From Oceanospirillaceae bacterium (lineage in GTDB: Bacteria; Pseudomonadota; Gammaproteobacteria; Pseudomonadales; Oceanobacteraceae): 64,000 nucleotides of DNA. The translations under genes and the position numbers were made by a program. Within the stretch, counting starts at the first letter, position 1. Each line of letters begins with the position of its first letter. This document shows positions 8,877 through 20,297 of this stretch, one piece after another. The stretch covers positions 34,009 through 98,008 of the forward strand of contig PBQA01000024.1 in the NCBI GenBank assembly GCA_002724925.1. The letters are read 5' to 3'. Below the pieces are notes generated by a model. It was not told the DNA's origin and did no database searches. It saw only the letters and a list, made by a program, of their open reading frames with translations.

Positions 8877-9173
8877 GTCAAGTTGAATCGGTTTGGCTTG
8901 CTTTTGGACGACCGGGTGTAATTCGGCAATACCCTTTAAGACTTTTTTCACATGAGGGGCTTTGGTGGGATCAGGGAAGCCCTGATCAAGATGCCAAGCT
9001 GCCAAACCGGCTAGTCGTTGACGCAGTGTATTCACGGACAATGTATTGGCATAATCCACCAGATACCTCGCCACACTGTCGGCCGTTGCAGGAAGAAAGC
9101 CACCCCAATGACTTTCAAAATGTTCAATCGCCGCACGGTAACTTAACCGAGTGTTATCGCTCGGATGTAGTGA
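8875..9173 (-). pseudogene. Tyrosine recombinase remnant (N-terminal core-binding domain)
   Basis: On the minus strand about 100 residues match the SAM-like core-binding domain of phage-type integrases: DNTRLSYRAAIEHF, a YLVDYANTLSVNTLRQRLAGLAAWH stretch (split here over its helices) and GFPDPTKAPHVKKVLKGI. The catalytic C-terminal domain is absent because helicase DNA begins at about 8875. The first tens of residues are also absent on the cargo side; upstream codons are only the reverse of the MerR gene end. The sequence style is that of Tn4651-type TnpS recombinases, which is a family-level judgement from memory. Confidence 0.7.
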
Positions 9174-9189
9174 TCTACATCTGTCATGC

Positions 9190-9639
9190 CTATTTCCTTG
9201 TACCGCTTGGCGAGCGCTCGTTCCTTGTACCGCTTGGCGAGCGCTCGGGTTTTGGTAGTAACTCTCCCAATATCCCGCACTGGTCGACCGATCTCGCGTT
9301 GCCGCATTTAAGCCGTAGCTGCTTGAGGTCGCCATGAAGCTTTTGTAAGTCCTCGATACGAGACTCTGCAACGAGCAGGTGCGTATCAATCATCTCATTT
9401 ACCGCCTCGCACGGCGTCTCCGGCGAGTTTTGTAACGATACCAGGTGTTTAATTTCGCTTAAGGTCAGGTCCAGCGCACGGCAGTTTTTGATGAAAGACA
9501 GTTTTTCTAATACCACACTGTTATACAAACGAAAGTTTCCTTCGGTACGCTCAGGCGCCGAAATTAAGCCTTCTTTCTCGTAGTAGCGAATTGTCTGGAT
9601 CGAGCATCCACTGCGTTTTGCCAGCTCACCAATTTTCAT
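9190..9639 (-). CDS. MerR-family heavy-metal regulator (CadR/PbrR-like)
   Basis: This 149-residue regulator has the MerR winged helix (MKIGELAKRSGCSIQTIRYYE at the start), a dimerisation helix and metal-ligand cysteines C77, C112 and C121. The 35- and 9-residue spacings resemble the lead/cadmium sensors PbrR and CadR. It is divergent from the HMA-CDF gene, with its operator at 9658-9688 between them. The C-terminus is odd: a 9-residue block, ERSPSGTRN/K, is repeated twice owing to a 27-bp duplication, and this tail overlaps the recombinase remnant. The native tail was probably replaced at the junction. Confidence 0.9.
   Translation of the reverse strand: MKIGELAKRSGCSIQTIRYYEKEGLISAPERTEGNFRLYNSVVLEKLSFIKNCRALDLTLSEIKHLVSLQNSPETPCEAVNEMIDTHLLVAESRIEDLQKLHGDLKQLRLKCGNARSVDQCGILGELLPKPERSPSGTRNERSPSGTRK
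9194..9247 (+). repeat. 27-bp perfect tandem duplication
   Basis: Two identical 27-bp units (9194-9220 and 9221-9247, each beginning TTCCTTGTACCGC) lie at the end of the MerR gene. The insertion keeps frame and duplicates nine residues of the regulator's tail. It is the second short tandem duplication within 560 bp of the island's left edge. Confidence 0.93.
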
Positions 9640-9657
9640 CTTTCTTTAACCCGCCTC

Positions 9658-9688
9658 TTGACTCTATAGTTACTACAGAGTTTACACT
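9658..9688 (+). promoter_or_regulatory. MerR-type operator-promoter for the HMA-CDF gene
   Basis: A -35 box TTGACT (9658-9663) and a -10 box TACACT (9683-9688) are separated by 19 bp, the overlong spacer that MerR activators untwist. A dyad, ACTCTATAGT facing TACTACAGAGT (9661-9681), fills the spacer, close to the known CadR/PbrR operators. It sits between the divergent regulator and transporter genes. Confidence 0.9.
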
Positions 9689-9717
9689 TTCTATTAATGT
9701 ATAAACAAGAGCCAGCT

Positions 9718-10623
9718 ATGACTGAAGACTCGAAGACTTGTGGTTGCAATGCCAGTCAAGACACGTCATTGCAACCTGAATCGCAAGCAGAAAGTGATGC
9801 TCAGGCTGAAATGAGCCACCTGAGCGTATTTGACGTTCCTAAGATGGATTGCCCATCCGAAGAGAACTTGATTCGTACGGCTTTTGCTAGCTTTGAAGCA
9901 ACCGTCGTCTTCGAATTCGACTTGCCCGGACGCAAGGTGCATATATATCACCCTAATATGGCGGATAAAGTGGAAAAAGCCATGAAGTCTGTTGGCCTCG
10001 GGGCAAGCTTGGTCTCATTCGAGTCAGTAGATCACAATGCGGTTCAGGCTGCCTTGGAAGTCACAACAATCAATGAAACGCGGGAGGCTCAGGCATTAAA
10101 GTGGCTGCTGGCCATTAATGCCTTCATGTTTGTACTTGAGCTCGGCGTGGGCATTGTGGCGCAATCTACAGGGCTTATCGCCGACTCACTGGATATGTTC
10201 GCCGATGCGGCGGTCTACGGCGTGTCGCTATATGCAGTGGGCAAGGCGGCCAAGTTTAAACTCAAAGCGGCTCACTTTTCGGGTTGGCTGCAGATTGCAC
10301 TTGCTCTGGGTGTTCTATCGGAGGTTGCCAGACGCTTTTTATATGGAAGTGAACCGGTCTCGGTGCTCATGATGAGCTTTGGCGCCGTGGCCTTGATAGC
10401 AAATATTACCTGTCTCTTGTTGATCTTCAAATCGCGAAACCAAGGCTCCCATATGAAAGCGAGCTGGATATTTTCTGCCAATGACGTGTTGGCCAATGCG
10501 GGCGTGATAACAGCGGGAGTTCTAGTGGCGGTGACAGGGTCTCAAATGCCAGATTTGGTCATCGGCCTATTAATAGCAGGCCTGGTTATGTGGGGGGCGG
10601 TTCGCATCTTGCGACTGAATTAA
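9718..10623 (+). CDS. Cation diffusion facilitator with N-terminal HMA-like domain
   Basis: This 301-residue protein fuses three parts. The first is a short Cys-rich start (TCGCNAS). The second is a heavy-metal-associated-like domain (about 35-105) with KMDCPSEEN in place of the usual GMxCxxC. The third is a CDF membrane region with about six helices (about 125-300). The metal site in helix 2 reads D-x3-D (DMFAD) and in helix 5 D-x3-N (DVLAN), instead of the usual H/D-x3-D. The cytoplasmic C-terminal CDF domain is missing. It is probably a metal exporter induced through the MerR operator. The ATG at 9718 is preferred; 9697 would be nearly leaderless. Confidence 0.85.
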   Translation: MTEDSKTCGCNASQDTSLQPESQAESDAQAEMSHLSVFDVPKMDCPSEENLIRTAFASFEATVVFEFDLPGRKVHIYHPNMADKVEKAMKSVGLGASLVSFESVDHNAVQAALEVTTINETREAQALKWLLAINAFMFVLELGVGIVAQSTGLIADSLDMFADAAVYGVSLYAVGKAAKFKLKAAHFSGWLQIALALGVLSEVARRFLYGSEPVSVLMMSFGAVALIANITCLLLIFKSRNQGSHMKASWIFSANDVLANAGVITAGVLVAVTGSQMPDLVIGLLIAGLVMWGAVRILRLN

Positions 10624-10630
10624 ACGCGAT

Positions 10631-11263
10631 ATGGTCAATACAATCCGACAACTACTCACCAATAAGCCATTGATGCTATTGCTCATCAGTGGCGTGCTCT
10701 GCGCTTGCGTTAGCAACAATCGGCCAAACAATATTACTTCTATTGGTATCGAGGACTTAACTCAAAAAAAGGCAGTGAATGCCATTATTTTTGACAATTT
10801 AAGCCCCGTAGTACAGGAAAAAACAAACAATTTCGATCAAGCGGCCAAAGATATAACCAATGCTTTAAAGGAACAAGCCAAGGCCAATAAAATACGCCTA
10901 AATAACACAGCCACATATACTGGGGATTGGCTCGATGTTGCCGATCTGCATTTCAATGACGCAGACTATAACTGGACCCTAAGGTTTTGGGACTCAAACC
11001 TACCTAAGTTAGGATTTCAAAACTTTTCAACAGACATAGATTCCTCCATCGAGGTGCATTTCCGCTATTGCAAGGAACGAACGATACAATTTGCGAATAT
11101 TTCGGAATTTCAATTATCGAAAGATCGCGAATATTGGCTAAAACATTTTTACCCTGCAGCGATACACAGCCTGTATTTATTGATGAAAGGCAATATAGAA
11201 CTAGCACCCATTCAAGTAAAAGCTTATGGCGGCAGGTTGGTTAGCGGCACAAAACTTGGTTAG
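10631..11263 (+). CDS. Putative lipoprotein of unknown function
   Basis: This 210-residue protein begins with a basic and hydrophobic leader ending in GVLCAC, a plausible lipobox with the mature cysteine at residue 26, so it is likely anchored in the envelope. The rest has no motif I recognise. It starts 7 bp after the HMA-CDF stop and is probably co-transcribed with it. Base composition is markedly AT-rich compared with the chromosome, supporting transfer. A role in metal handling is suggested only by position. Confidence 0.6.
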   Translation: MVNTIRQLLTNKPLMLLLISGVLCACVSNNRPNNITSIGIEDLTQKKAVNAIIFDNLSPVVQEKTNNFDQAAKDITNALKEQAKANKIRLNNTATYTGDWLDVADLHFNDADYNWTLRFWDSNLPKLGFQNFSTDIDSSIEVHFRYCKERTIQFANISEFQLSKDREYWLKHFYPAAIHSLYLLMKGNIELAPIQVKAYGGRLVSGTKLG

Positions 11264-11334
11264 AGTGAACACTTCATCTTTGTGTTAAATCGCGAGACAG
11301 AAATATTTATTGTTCCCAAGTTAAATGTGAATTC

Positions 11335-11363
11335 TTGACATCCTATTGTGTATGTTTTAATCG
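11335..11363 (+). promoter_or_regulatory. Sigma70-like promoter for the czc operon
   Basis: A perfect -35 box TTGACA (11335-11340) is followed after 17 bp by a weak -10 box TAATCG (11358-11363), 20 bp before the ATG at 11383. This argues against using the TTG at 11335 as a start codon, since it is part of the -35 box. No MerR-type dyad is visible here. Confidence 0.45.
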
Positions 11364-11382
11364 AAATCTAGTGGCAGTCCTG

Positions 11383-11736
11383 ATGGTAAAACCCACCCTA
11401 ATATATTTGATGCTCGTATTGACGGTTTTTCAGTCAAGTATCGCTATGGGGGATGTAGACCAGATAACACAGTCAGGCTCTGATAATTTTTCAATTAATA
11501 ATATTCTAATTGGGCTCGGCGAGATTGATCCGCCTGAAACAAATATTGATCCGCTTGAAGAGGAGCACGATTGCAGTCACTGCAGCCTTTGCCATGGACA
11601 TGGTTGTCCCGTGATTTTAGTTAAAACGTTGAGTTTTACGTTTCAAAAAGCACGAACAAATGTCCCTGATTATCGTAAACGCATCTCCTCTGAAGTGCCT
11701 AGTCCTCTCTTACGCCCTCCTATCTTACGATCTTAA
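11383..11736 (+). CDS. Small secreted Cys/His-rich protein (CzcI-like)
   Basis: From ATG 11383 the protein has 117 residues. It has a hydrophobic leader (about 3-23), an acidic middle and a dense metal-ligand cluster HDCSHCSLCHGHGC at about residues 68-81, then a basic tail. Small histidine- and cysteine-rich periplasmic proteins often precede czcCBA-type operons (CzcI and similar), and this one directly precedes czcC. A role in binding or sensing periplasmic metal is inferred from that. No clear SD precedes the ATG, so the start is uncertain. Confidence 0.6.
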   Translation: MVKPTLIYLMLVLTVFQSSIAMGDVDQITQSGSDNFSINNILIGLGEIDPPETNIDPLEEEHDCSHCSLCHGHGCPVILVKTLSFTFQKARTNVPDYRKRISSEVPSPLLRPPILRS

Positions 11737-11794
11737 TTAAACAAACTATTCACTCCGCTAACGCGGAATAGATTGACTTAATCAGGATCATTTT

Positions 11795-13066
11795 ATGCGA
11801 ATTAACCCACTTAATCGGTGTCGGGCGATTTGCCTGTCAGCTATAGTTTTGGTCGCCGGTATATCCGCGTCTCCTAGCTATGCAAGTACTGACCCCGCTC
11901 TTACATTAAAAGACGCCATTGCCCAGACGCTAGAACGGAACCCGCAGCTATATCAGTACACCCTCGCTACTGAAATATTTGAAGCTCGAAAGCAAACCCA
12001 CTCTTTGCGTCCAGCAATAGAACTCGAACTCGAAGTAGAAAACTTTGCGGGATCCGGCGATACCCAAGGGTTTGACGGTGCAGAAACCACACTACAACTC
12101 TCATCGGTTATTGAACTAGGGAGCAAGCGCAAGGCGCGTATGTCCCTAGTAGATGCTCGAATCAATAAAAATCATTGGGAACAGCAAGCGGCCACATTGG
12201 ATGTCTTGGGTCAACTGACCCAAGTATTTATCGAAGGCTTGTCAACGCAGGCAAATATCGACCTTGCTAACAACTCATTGAATCTGTCGCGATCACTGTT
12301 CAAGGCCGTACAAACACGAGCCAGGCAAGGCGCGACACCTGAAGCCGAGGTTATGCGTGCGCAGGCTGCCGTCATTCGGGCGGAGCTTCAATTAGCGGCG
12401 TTGACCTCAAAGCTTCAACGACAAAAAATACTGCTGGCACGTTTTTGGGGCGAGACATCTCCCGAATTTAGTCACCTAAATGGAAATTTATTCGAATCTG
12501 GTAAGAGCGAGAGTTTCGATCAGCTTTATGCGCGCATTAAGACATCGCCTTCTCTTCAGGTATTTGCGAGTGATGCACGAATAAAAGATGCGGAAGTCAC
12601 GTTAGCTCGCGCAAGTGGTCGCAGCGATATTACCTGGCGTGCAGGTGTTAGGCGCTTTGAAGATACCGGTGATTCTGCGTTAACCGCTGGCCTGTCAATG
12701 CCGCTGTTTGCATCCAAGCGAAACCGAGGTGAAGTTAAAGCCGCACTCGCTGAACGCAACGCCACTGAGTATGCCAAGCAAGACTCCCTCCTGCGTTTGC
12801 ATGCAAAACTCTTCGAAGCTTGGTCTCTACGAAACCAAAACATGGACGCTGTGATGAAGATGGAAGACACGGCCATCCCCGCTCTGGAAAAGGCATTTCA
12901 ATTAACCAAAAAAGCGTATGAAAACGGACGATATCGATATCAAGATCTCGTCGCAGCACAGGAAGAGTTACTCGCGACAAAACAAGCCCTTATTGATGCC
13001 GCCACGAATGTGCAGATAAGCCAGGTACTGATCGAACAGTTAACCGGTGCATCGATCTCTGAATAA
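11795..13066 (+). CDS. czcC: Outer-membrane efflux protein of the TolC family (CzcC-like)
   Basis: This 423-residue protein has a signal peptide (about 1-31, ending ASPSYA) and two outer-membrane-factor repeats typical of TolC/CzcC, including the LKDAIAQTLERNPQL start and ENGRYRYQDLVAAQEELLATKQ near the end. It forms the outer-membrane channel of the tripartite metal pump with the following two genes. The ATG at 11795 follows an AGGATCA sequence. The length is normal for CzcC. Confidence 0.9.
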   Translation: MRINPLNRCRAICLSAIVLVAGISASPSYASTDPALTLKDAIAQTLERNPQLYQYTLATEIFEARKQTHSLRPAIELELEVENFAGSGDTQGFDGAETTLQLSSVIELGSKRKARMSLVDARINKNHWEQQAATLDVLGQLTQVFIEGLSTQANIDLANNSLNLSRSLFKAVQTRARQGATPEAEVMRAQAAVIRAELQLAALTSKLQRQKILLARFWGETSPEFSHLNGNLFESGKSESFDQLYARIKTSPSLQVFASDARIKDAEVTLARASGRSDITWRAGVRRFEDTGDSALTAGLSMPLFASKRNRGEVKAALAERNATEYAKQDSLLRLHAKLFEAWSLRNQNMDAVMKMEDTAIPALEKAFQLTKKAYENGRYRYQDLVAAQEELLATKQALIDAATNVQISQVLIEQLTGASISE

Positions 13067-13121
13067 ACCGTTTTGAACAATTTAAATGACCCATCAATAC
13101 ATGGATCAAACAGGACTAACA

Positions 13122-14015
13122 ATGAATAAATACTTACTCACACTATTTCTATTGCTTGGCGTTTTAGCGCCGATTCAAAGCACCTTGGCGGATGACGACG
13201 ATGATGAATATGAAGAAATCAGTCGAATTAACGACGAGTTATCTACCAAGGTAGGCATTGTTACCGCAAAAGCAACTGCCGGGACAATCAGTCAAACCGT
13301 TACCGTCTATGGGAACGTGACACAAGCGCCTGAGAACAGTCACGAAATTTATGCGCGTTTCCCCGGCATTATCAAATCAGTCAATGTTGTAATCGGTGAT
13401 ACCGTTAAAAAAGGGGATCGCATCGCGACCATTGAGTCAAATGAAAGCTTAAAAAGCTATCCAATACACGCTCCGGCATCCGGGGTTATTGTGCAACGCC
13501 ACGCGAACCCAGGTGAACCGACACAACAACGGCGGTTATTGACGATTACCAACTTGGATACGGTGTGGATAGAGTTCCGTATTTACCCGGAAAAGCAGGC
13601 AAAAGTGAGCGCGGGACAGCCTGTTTCTATCACCATCAACGATAAGACTATTCGTTCCGATGTAGCCCACCTAATACCGGCTGAAGATAAACCATACGTA
13701 CTTGCGCGCGTCAAGCTTGATAACGATGAATTAAGGCTTTCTCCAGGTCTGCTTGCCAAAGGGAAAATACATACCAATGAATTTGACGTTTCTTTGGTGG
13801 TGACGAAAGACGCCGTACAAGAATTGGGGGAACGATTAGGCGTGTTTGTTAAAGAAGGTGAAGCTTATGAGTTTGCGCCTTTGGTACTAGGGAAATCCGA
13901 CGACAATTTCATTGAGGTTGTTTCAGGACTGGAACATGGGGCCGAATATGTTTCAGAAAATAGCTACTTAATCAAAGCGGATATTTTGAAATCCGAAGCT
14001 GAAGACGACGACTAG
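13122..14015 (+). CDS. czcB: RND periplasmic adaptor (CzcB-like)
   Basis: This 297-residue membrane-fusion protein links the CzcA pump to the CzcC channel. It has a signal peptide (about 1-23, ending STLA), an unusual run of aspartates (ADDDDDEYEE) right after cleavage, and a lipoyl/barrel-sandwich hybrid (VIGDTVKKGDRIATIES ... HAPASGVIVQRHANPGEP). A beta-barrel domain follows. It lacks long coiled-coil hairpins and is shorter than classical CzcB (about 500 residues). ATG 13122 is preferred over 13086 because AGGAC precedes it and the signal peptide starts there. Confidence 0.88.
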   Translation: MNKYLLTLFLLLGVLAPIQSTLADDDDDEYEEISRINDELSTKVGIVTAKATAGTISQTVTVYGNVTQAPENSHEIYARFPGIIKSVNVVIGDTVKKGDRIATIESNESLKSYPIHAPASGVIVQRHANPGEPTQQRRLLTITNLDTVWIEFRIYPEKQAKVSAGQPVSITINDKTIRSDVAHLIPAEDKPYVLARVKLDNDELRLSPGLLAKGKIHTNEFDVSLVVTKDAVQELGERLGVFVKEGEAYEFAPLVLGKSDDNFIEVVSGLEHGAEYVSENSYLIKADILKSEAEDDD

Positions 14016-17141
<3,126 letters not shown>

Positions 17142-17149
17142 TTGTCATA

Positions 17150-17168
17150 CCCCGGCGAAAGCCGGGGT
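17150..17168 (+). terminator. Hairpin after czcA
   Basis: ACCCCGGC (17150-17157) and GCCGGGGT (17161-17168) form a perfect 8-bp GC-rich stem with a 3-base loop, 8 bases after the czcA stop. There is no T-tract, so it may be a transcript-stabilising hairpin or a dispersed intergenic repeat rather than a strict terminator. Confidence 0.45.
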
Positions 17169-17274
17169 AGCTAACTCCGGCTGAGTCGTCGTGGCGATTA
17201 GCTGATGTACTAAATTATTTATAATAACAGAGGCCTGAAATTGCCGTCAGCAACTTCAAAGCAAGGGAAATATA

Positions 17275-17871
17275 ATGAAAATACTTTTGAAAAAAATACC
17301 AACTTTATGGATTCAATTTCTGCTTTTTACCATTGTGATGCTGTCAGTATATCCGGTAACTGCTGATGACGAGGTTGCGCTTGGCCGCGTACAGGCACCG
17401 GTGACTATCATCGAGTACGGCTCGTTAACATGCGACTACTGCATCTATTTTCACAGAGAAGTACTGCCGCACATACAATCACGATATATCGATACTGGCC
17501 AAGTGCGTTTTATCTATCGTAATTTTCCAACCAGCAATGCGGCAATACGCGGCGCGGTGGCTGCGCGCTGTGCTGGTGACCTATACTATAAGATGCTAGA
17601 TGTGTTGTTCGCGCGAGTAGGAGCTTGGGCCGAGGCGGATGATGTTGACAGAGCGCTGATTCAGCAGGCTGCCGCCCTCAACATAGATGAGGAAGACTTT
17701 TATGCCTGCATCAATGATCCGAGTCAAGACCAAGCTATAATAGCCGTGCAACTGCAAGCCAAAACAGAATTTGATATAATCGGTACGCCCACGTTTGTTG
17801 TTAATGGCAAGGTCGTACGGGGCAAAAAGACTATTGAGCAAATAGACGCTTTGATCAACAAAGCACTCTAG
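17275..17871 (+). CDS. DsbA-family thiol oxidoreductase
   Basis: This 198-residue exported protein has a hydrophobic leader (about 9-30, ending VTA) and a thioredoxin fold of the DsbA/BdbD type. Its active site is C53-D-Y-C56, and it has a cis-proline loop in IGTPTFVVNG. It probably forms or repairs disulfides in the periplasm, perhaps those of the Cys-rich island proteins. The SD AAGGGAAA precedes the ATG. It lies 133 bp after czcA on the same strand. Confidence 0.85.
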   Translation: MKILLKKIPTLWIQFLLFTIVMLSVYPVTADDEVALGRVQAPVTIIEYGSLTCDYCIYFHREVLPHIQSRYIDTGQVRFIYRNFPTSNAAIRGAVAARCAGDLYYKMLDVLFARVGAWAEADDVDRALIQQAAALNIDEEDFYACINDPSQDQAIIAVQLQAKTEFDIIGTPTFVVNGKVVRGKKTIEQIDALINKAL

Positions 17872-18086
17872 ACTCTCGCCGGTCAGCCACCAATAAATCC
17901 GAATAGGGGGCAAAGTTATTCGCGCTTTTTAATACGAACATTTTGGAGGATGAAATGACTTTCGGGTATTGCCGGCAGGCGATCTATTCTCCAGGACGGC
18001 GATGGTTTTGATAATGATCACCGCCGCCTTGTGGAATCAGTGTATTGATCGCCGTTGCGTTTTTGTGATGCTCGTAAATACTTGCT

Positions 18087-18704
18087 TTATTCGCCATGCT
18101 TGTTGCCATGCTCATCATGTTTATCCATGTGAGCATCCCGCAAAATATCGATGCCACCATAGAGTGCAATGCATGCAACAGCGATCCCTACCAGCAAGTC
18201 CGGCAAATTTGAACCTGTCCAGATAACAATGATGCCCGCAAGTATCACGCCGCCATTTGCGACAAAATCATTCATGCTGAAAGTGGTCGCTGCGCGCAAA
18301 TTTACATCTTTACTTTGCAATTTCTTCAACAGGTAGAGTGACAGAAGATTCACCACCGCTGCGATGACAGCCATCGTCATCATCATTGCGCCCGCAGGTT
18401 CCGATCCCTCAAAATAGCGACGAATCGCATCTAGCACCACGCCGCCGGCGAAGATTAATAGCATAATCCCGGAAAAACGTGCCGCGCCGCGCTTCCACGT
18501 GCGAGAACGAGATAAGGCAAGCAGACTTAATCCATACACAATAGCGTCGGATGAGTTATCAAGGCCGTTGGCGATAAGCGCGTTGGAGTCACCGACAAAA
18601 CCCGTCGCCAAGAACCCCACCGCGATAGCCACGTTTAGCCAGAGCACAATCCAAAGCGTGCGACGCTTGTCAGCCGAATCGAGATCAAAATTGGCTTCAC
18701 TCAT
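18087..18704 (-). CDS. Cation diffusion facilitator family transporter, short
   Basis: This 205-residue membrane protein is a CDF core without HMA or C-terminal cytoplasmic domain. It is a paralogue of the HMA-CDF at 9718: both share the YFEGSEP/FLYGSEP loop and the same altered metal sites, here DNSSD in helix 2 and DFVAN in helix 5. The C-terminus is histidine-rich (HMDKHDEHGNKHGE), a possible metal-binding tail. ATG 18704 is chosen because it overlaps the upstream gene's stop (ATGAGTGA), showing translational coupling. Confidence 0.82.
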   Translation of the reverse strand: MSEANFDLDSADKRRTLWIVLWLNVAIAVGFLATGFVGDSNALIANGLDNSSDAIVYGLSLLALSRSRTWKRGAARFSGIMLLIFAGGVVLDAIRRYFEGSEPAGAMMMTMAVIAAVVNLLSLYLLKKLQSKDVNLRAATTFSMNDFVANGGVILAGIIVIWTGSNLPDLLVGIAVACIALYGGIDILRDAHMDKHDEHGNKHGE

Positions 18705-19080
18705 AGGCAATATCTCCATGACCAGCACGCGCCCATAATTCAGCGCTGTCTATTTCATTGGAGTCAAAAAAGCGCATTTCAGCGGAGGGGAATAATGGGT
18801 CGAAAAGCTTCGTTCCCCATTCCTGCCAGTTCTTGTTACCCACGATAGCAATTCGGCCAAACTTATCCTGGTGTTTCGCATCGAACTTTAAATCGCGCCA
18901 AAGGCCGCTTAAGTCCCAGCCGGAGAAGTTGGACGCGAGCTCGATGAGCATGGGAACTGAAGCTGATTCCTTGGCCGCTATGCGCTCGAAAATCGGCACG
19001 AAGCGATCATAATCTGAACCTCCGGGCGTACCTCTGGCTTTAATTCGGACCAGTTCATTTTCTTCTGCTATATCAAGCAT
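18697..19080 (-). CDS. SpoIIAA-like STAS protein
   Basis: This 127-residue protein matches the SpoIIAA-like family (PF11964 style): an N-terminal beta strand, PMLIELASNFSGWDLSGLWRDLKF, a DKFGRIAIVGNKNWQEWGTKL segment and a C-terminal ELWARAG. Members are often linked to lipid or stress functions, but no precise role is known. It is translationally coupled to the short CDF gene, so a regulatory or accessory role for that transporter is possible. Confidence 0.8.
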   Translation of the reverse strand: MLDIAEENELVRIKARGTPGGSDYDRFVPIFERIAAKESASVPMLIELASNFSGWDLSGLWRDLKFDAKHQDKFGRIAIVGNKNWQEWGTKLFDPLFPSAEMRFFDSNEIDSAELWARAGHGDIAYE

Positions 19081-19161
19081 AACGTTTCCCTCTAGGCATT
19101 TTTAAGTGGCTGTTAGAGCAAGTATTCTGTAGATGTGACTACTCTCGTGACTATGGATTCA

Positions 19162-19377
19162 TTATTGTGCAAGTGGGAGCACCACCAAACCAATCGCCAG
19201 CCAAGCATAAGCAATGATTGTAAACACCAGCAATATCCAGTCCCCAATACTTCTATCTGCTGACATCGACCCTTCTTTTTTCGAATACCACCAATATATA
19301 AATACGCCCGATAGAGCGATAAACATTACGTTTAAGAAAAAAGAGTAATCTATTTTAAAAAATTCCCGATCGGTCAT
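19162..19377 (-). CDS. Small membrane protein
   Basis: From ATG 19377 the protein has 71 residues and two membrane segments (about 10-29 and 46-66), with basic residues (YSKKEG) between them. I recognise no family. The only upstream DNA available is the KfrA-like remnant, so the original promoter may have been lost when the two were joined at about 19380. It may still be a real cargo gene, as its frame and hydropathy are coherent. Confidence 0.5.
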   Translation of the reverse strand: MTDREFFKIDYSFFLNVMFIALSGVFIYWWYSKKEGSMSADRSIGDWILLVFTIIAYAWLAIGLVVLPLAQ

Positions 19378-19379
19378 CG

Positions 19380-20297
19380 ATTTGGGACGCAATTCGCGTA
19401 GAGCTGGGCAATACCGGCTCTAGGTCCACAATCCATCGTTATTTTCGCGAGATCGAAGAAGAGGCGTCAGCTCGATTGGATGATGAGGCTCTGCTCAGCC
19501 AGCCTATAAAAGAGCTTGTCGGACGCCTTGCCTCAGTGCTCCGCCAGGAGGCTCAATCTCTAGTTGAAGAACATCAAACCAAGCATCAAAGCCAGGTAAG
19601 GTCACTTACCGATCGCATTCAAGAACTCGAAAGCTCGCTTGCCAACACAAATAACACTTTAGAAACAAAAGAGCGTGAGCTGAAAGTCGTGCTCTCCGAT
19701 CATGATGCCAAAGAAACGTTGAAAGCAAATGCTGCCAAAGCCAATCAAGCCAACGAAAAGCTTCAAGTACTGTTAGCCGAGAAGCAGGCTCAGATCGAGT
19801 CACTGGAAGAAAAGCATCGTCACAACCGCGAAGCGATGGAGCATTACCGGCAATCCGTTAAGGATCAGCGTGAGCAAGATCAACGAAAACATGAGCACCA
19901 AGTACAGCAATTGCAAGCTGAAATCAGGACTTTAAATCAAACACTTTCTGTTAAGCAGGGTGATATCACGCAGCTGAACAAAGACAACGGAAGATTGGCA
20001 GCTGAGCTTGGCGCCACACAGAAAACGGTTGCAAAGCTGGAAGCCGAGCAGCGCAAACTAATAACAAATTTGGAGTCGAAATCAGCAGAAGTCGAGTCAC
20101 TCAAAACCCAACTATCCGAGCTCGAAAAACAATCAGAGGAACTCGATAAGCTTAAAAGGCTGAATGAAGAGCTGCTCGCCTGGAAAGCCCAGGCGTCTGT
20201 ATCGATTGGCAAGCTGGAAACGGAAATCTCAATTAAGACAGAAATGATGAATCGTTTACTGGAAGAAAGAAGTAAAACCCCGGAAGCCAGTGGATGA
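19380..20297 (+). pseudogene. KfrA/TnpT-like coiled-coil DNA-binding protein, N-terminus missing
   Basis: The open frame at 19476 extends upstream without a start codon through IRVELGNTGSRSTIHRYFREIEEE (codons from about 19389). This is the second half of a KfrA-type DNA-binding domain. It is followed by about 250 residues of continuous coiled coil rich in E, K, Q and L, ending at 20297. The first helices of the DNA-binding domain are missing at about 19380. KfrA-like coiled-coil proteins occur on plasmids and as TnpT of Tn4651-type transposons. Translation from ATG 19476 could still give a coiled coil without DNA-binding ability. Confidence 0.75.

Noticed and set aside
8741..9337. 198-codon plus-strand frame running from the helicase into the island
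   Set aside because: Only the first 45 codons are helicase; the rest is read-through of the reverse strand of the recombinase and MerR genes.
11335..11382. TTG 11335 as the start of the CzcI-like protein
   Set aside because: The TTG is part of a perfect TTGACA -35 box, and the extra 16 residues spoil the signal peptide.
17955..18226. Short plus-strand frames between the DsbA-like and CDF genes, including one with a good GGAGG before ATG 17955
   Set aside because: The SD-led frame stops after 18 codons, and the longer frame lies opposite the CDF gene. Possibly a gene remnant, but not supportable.
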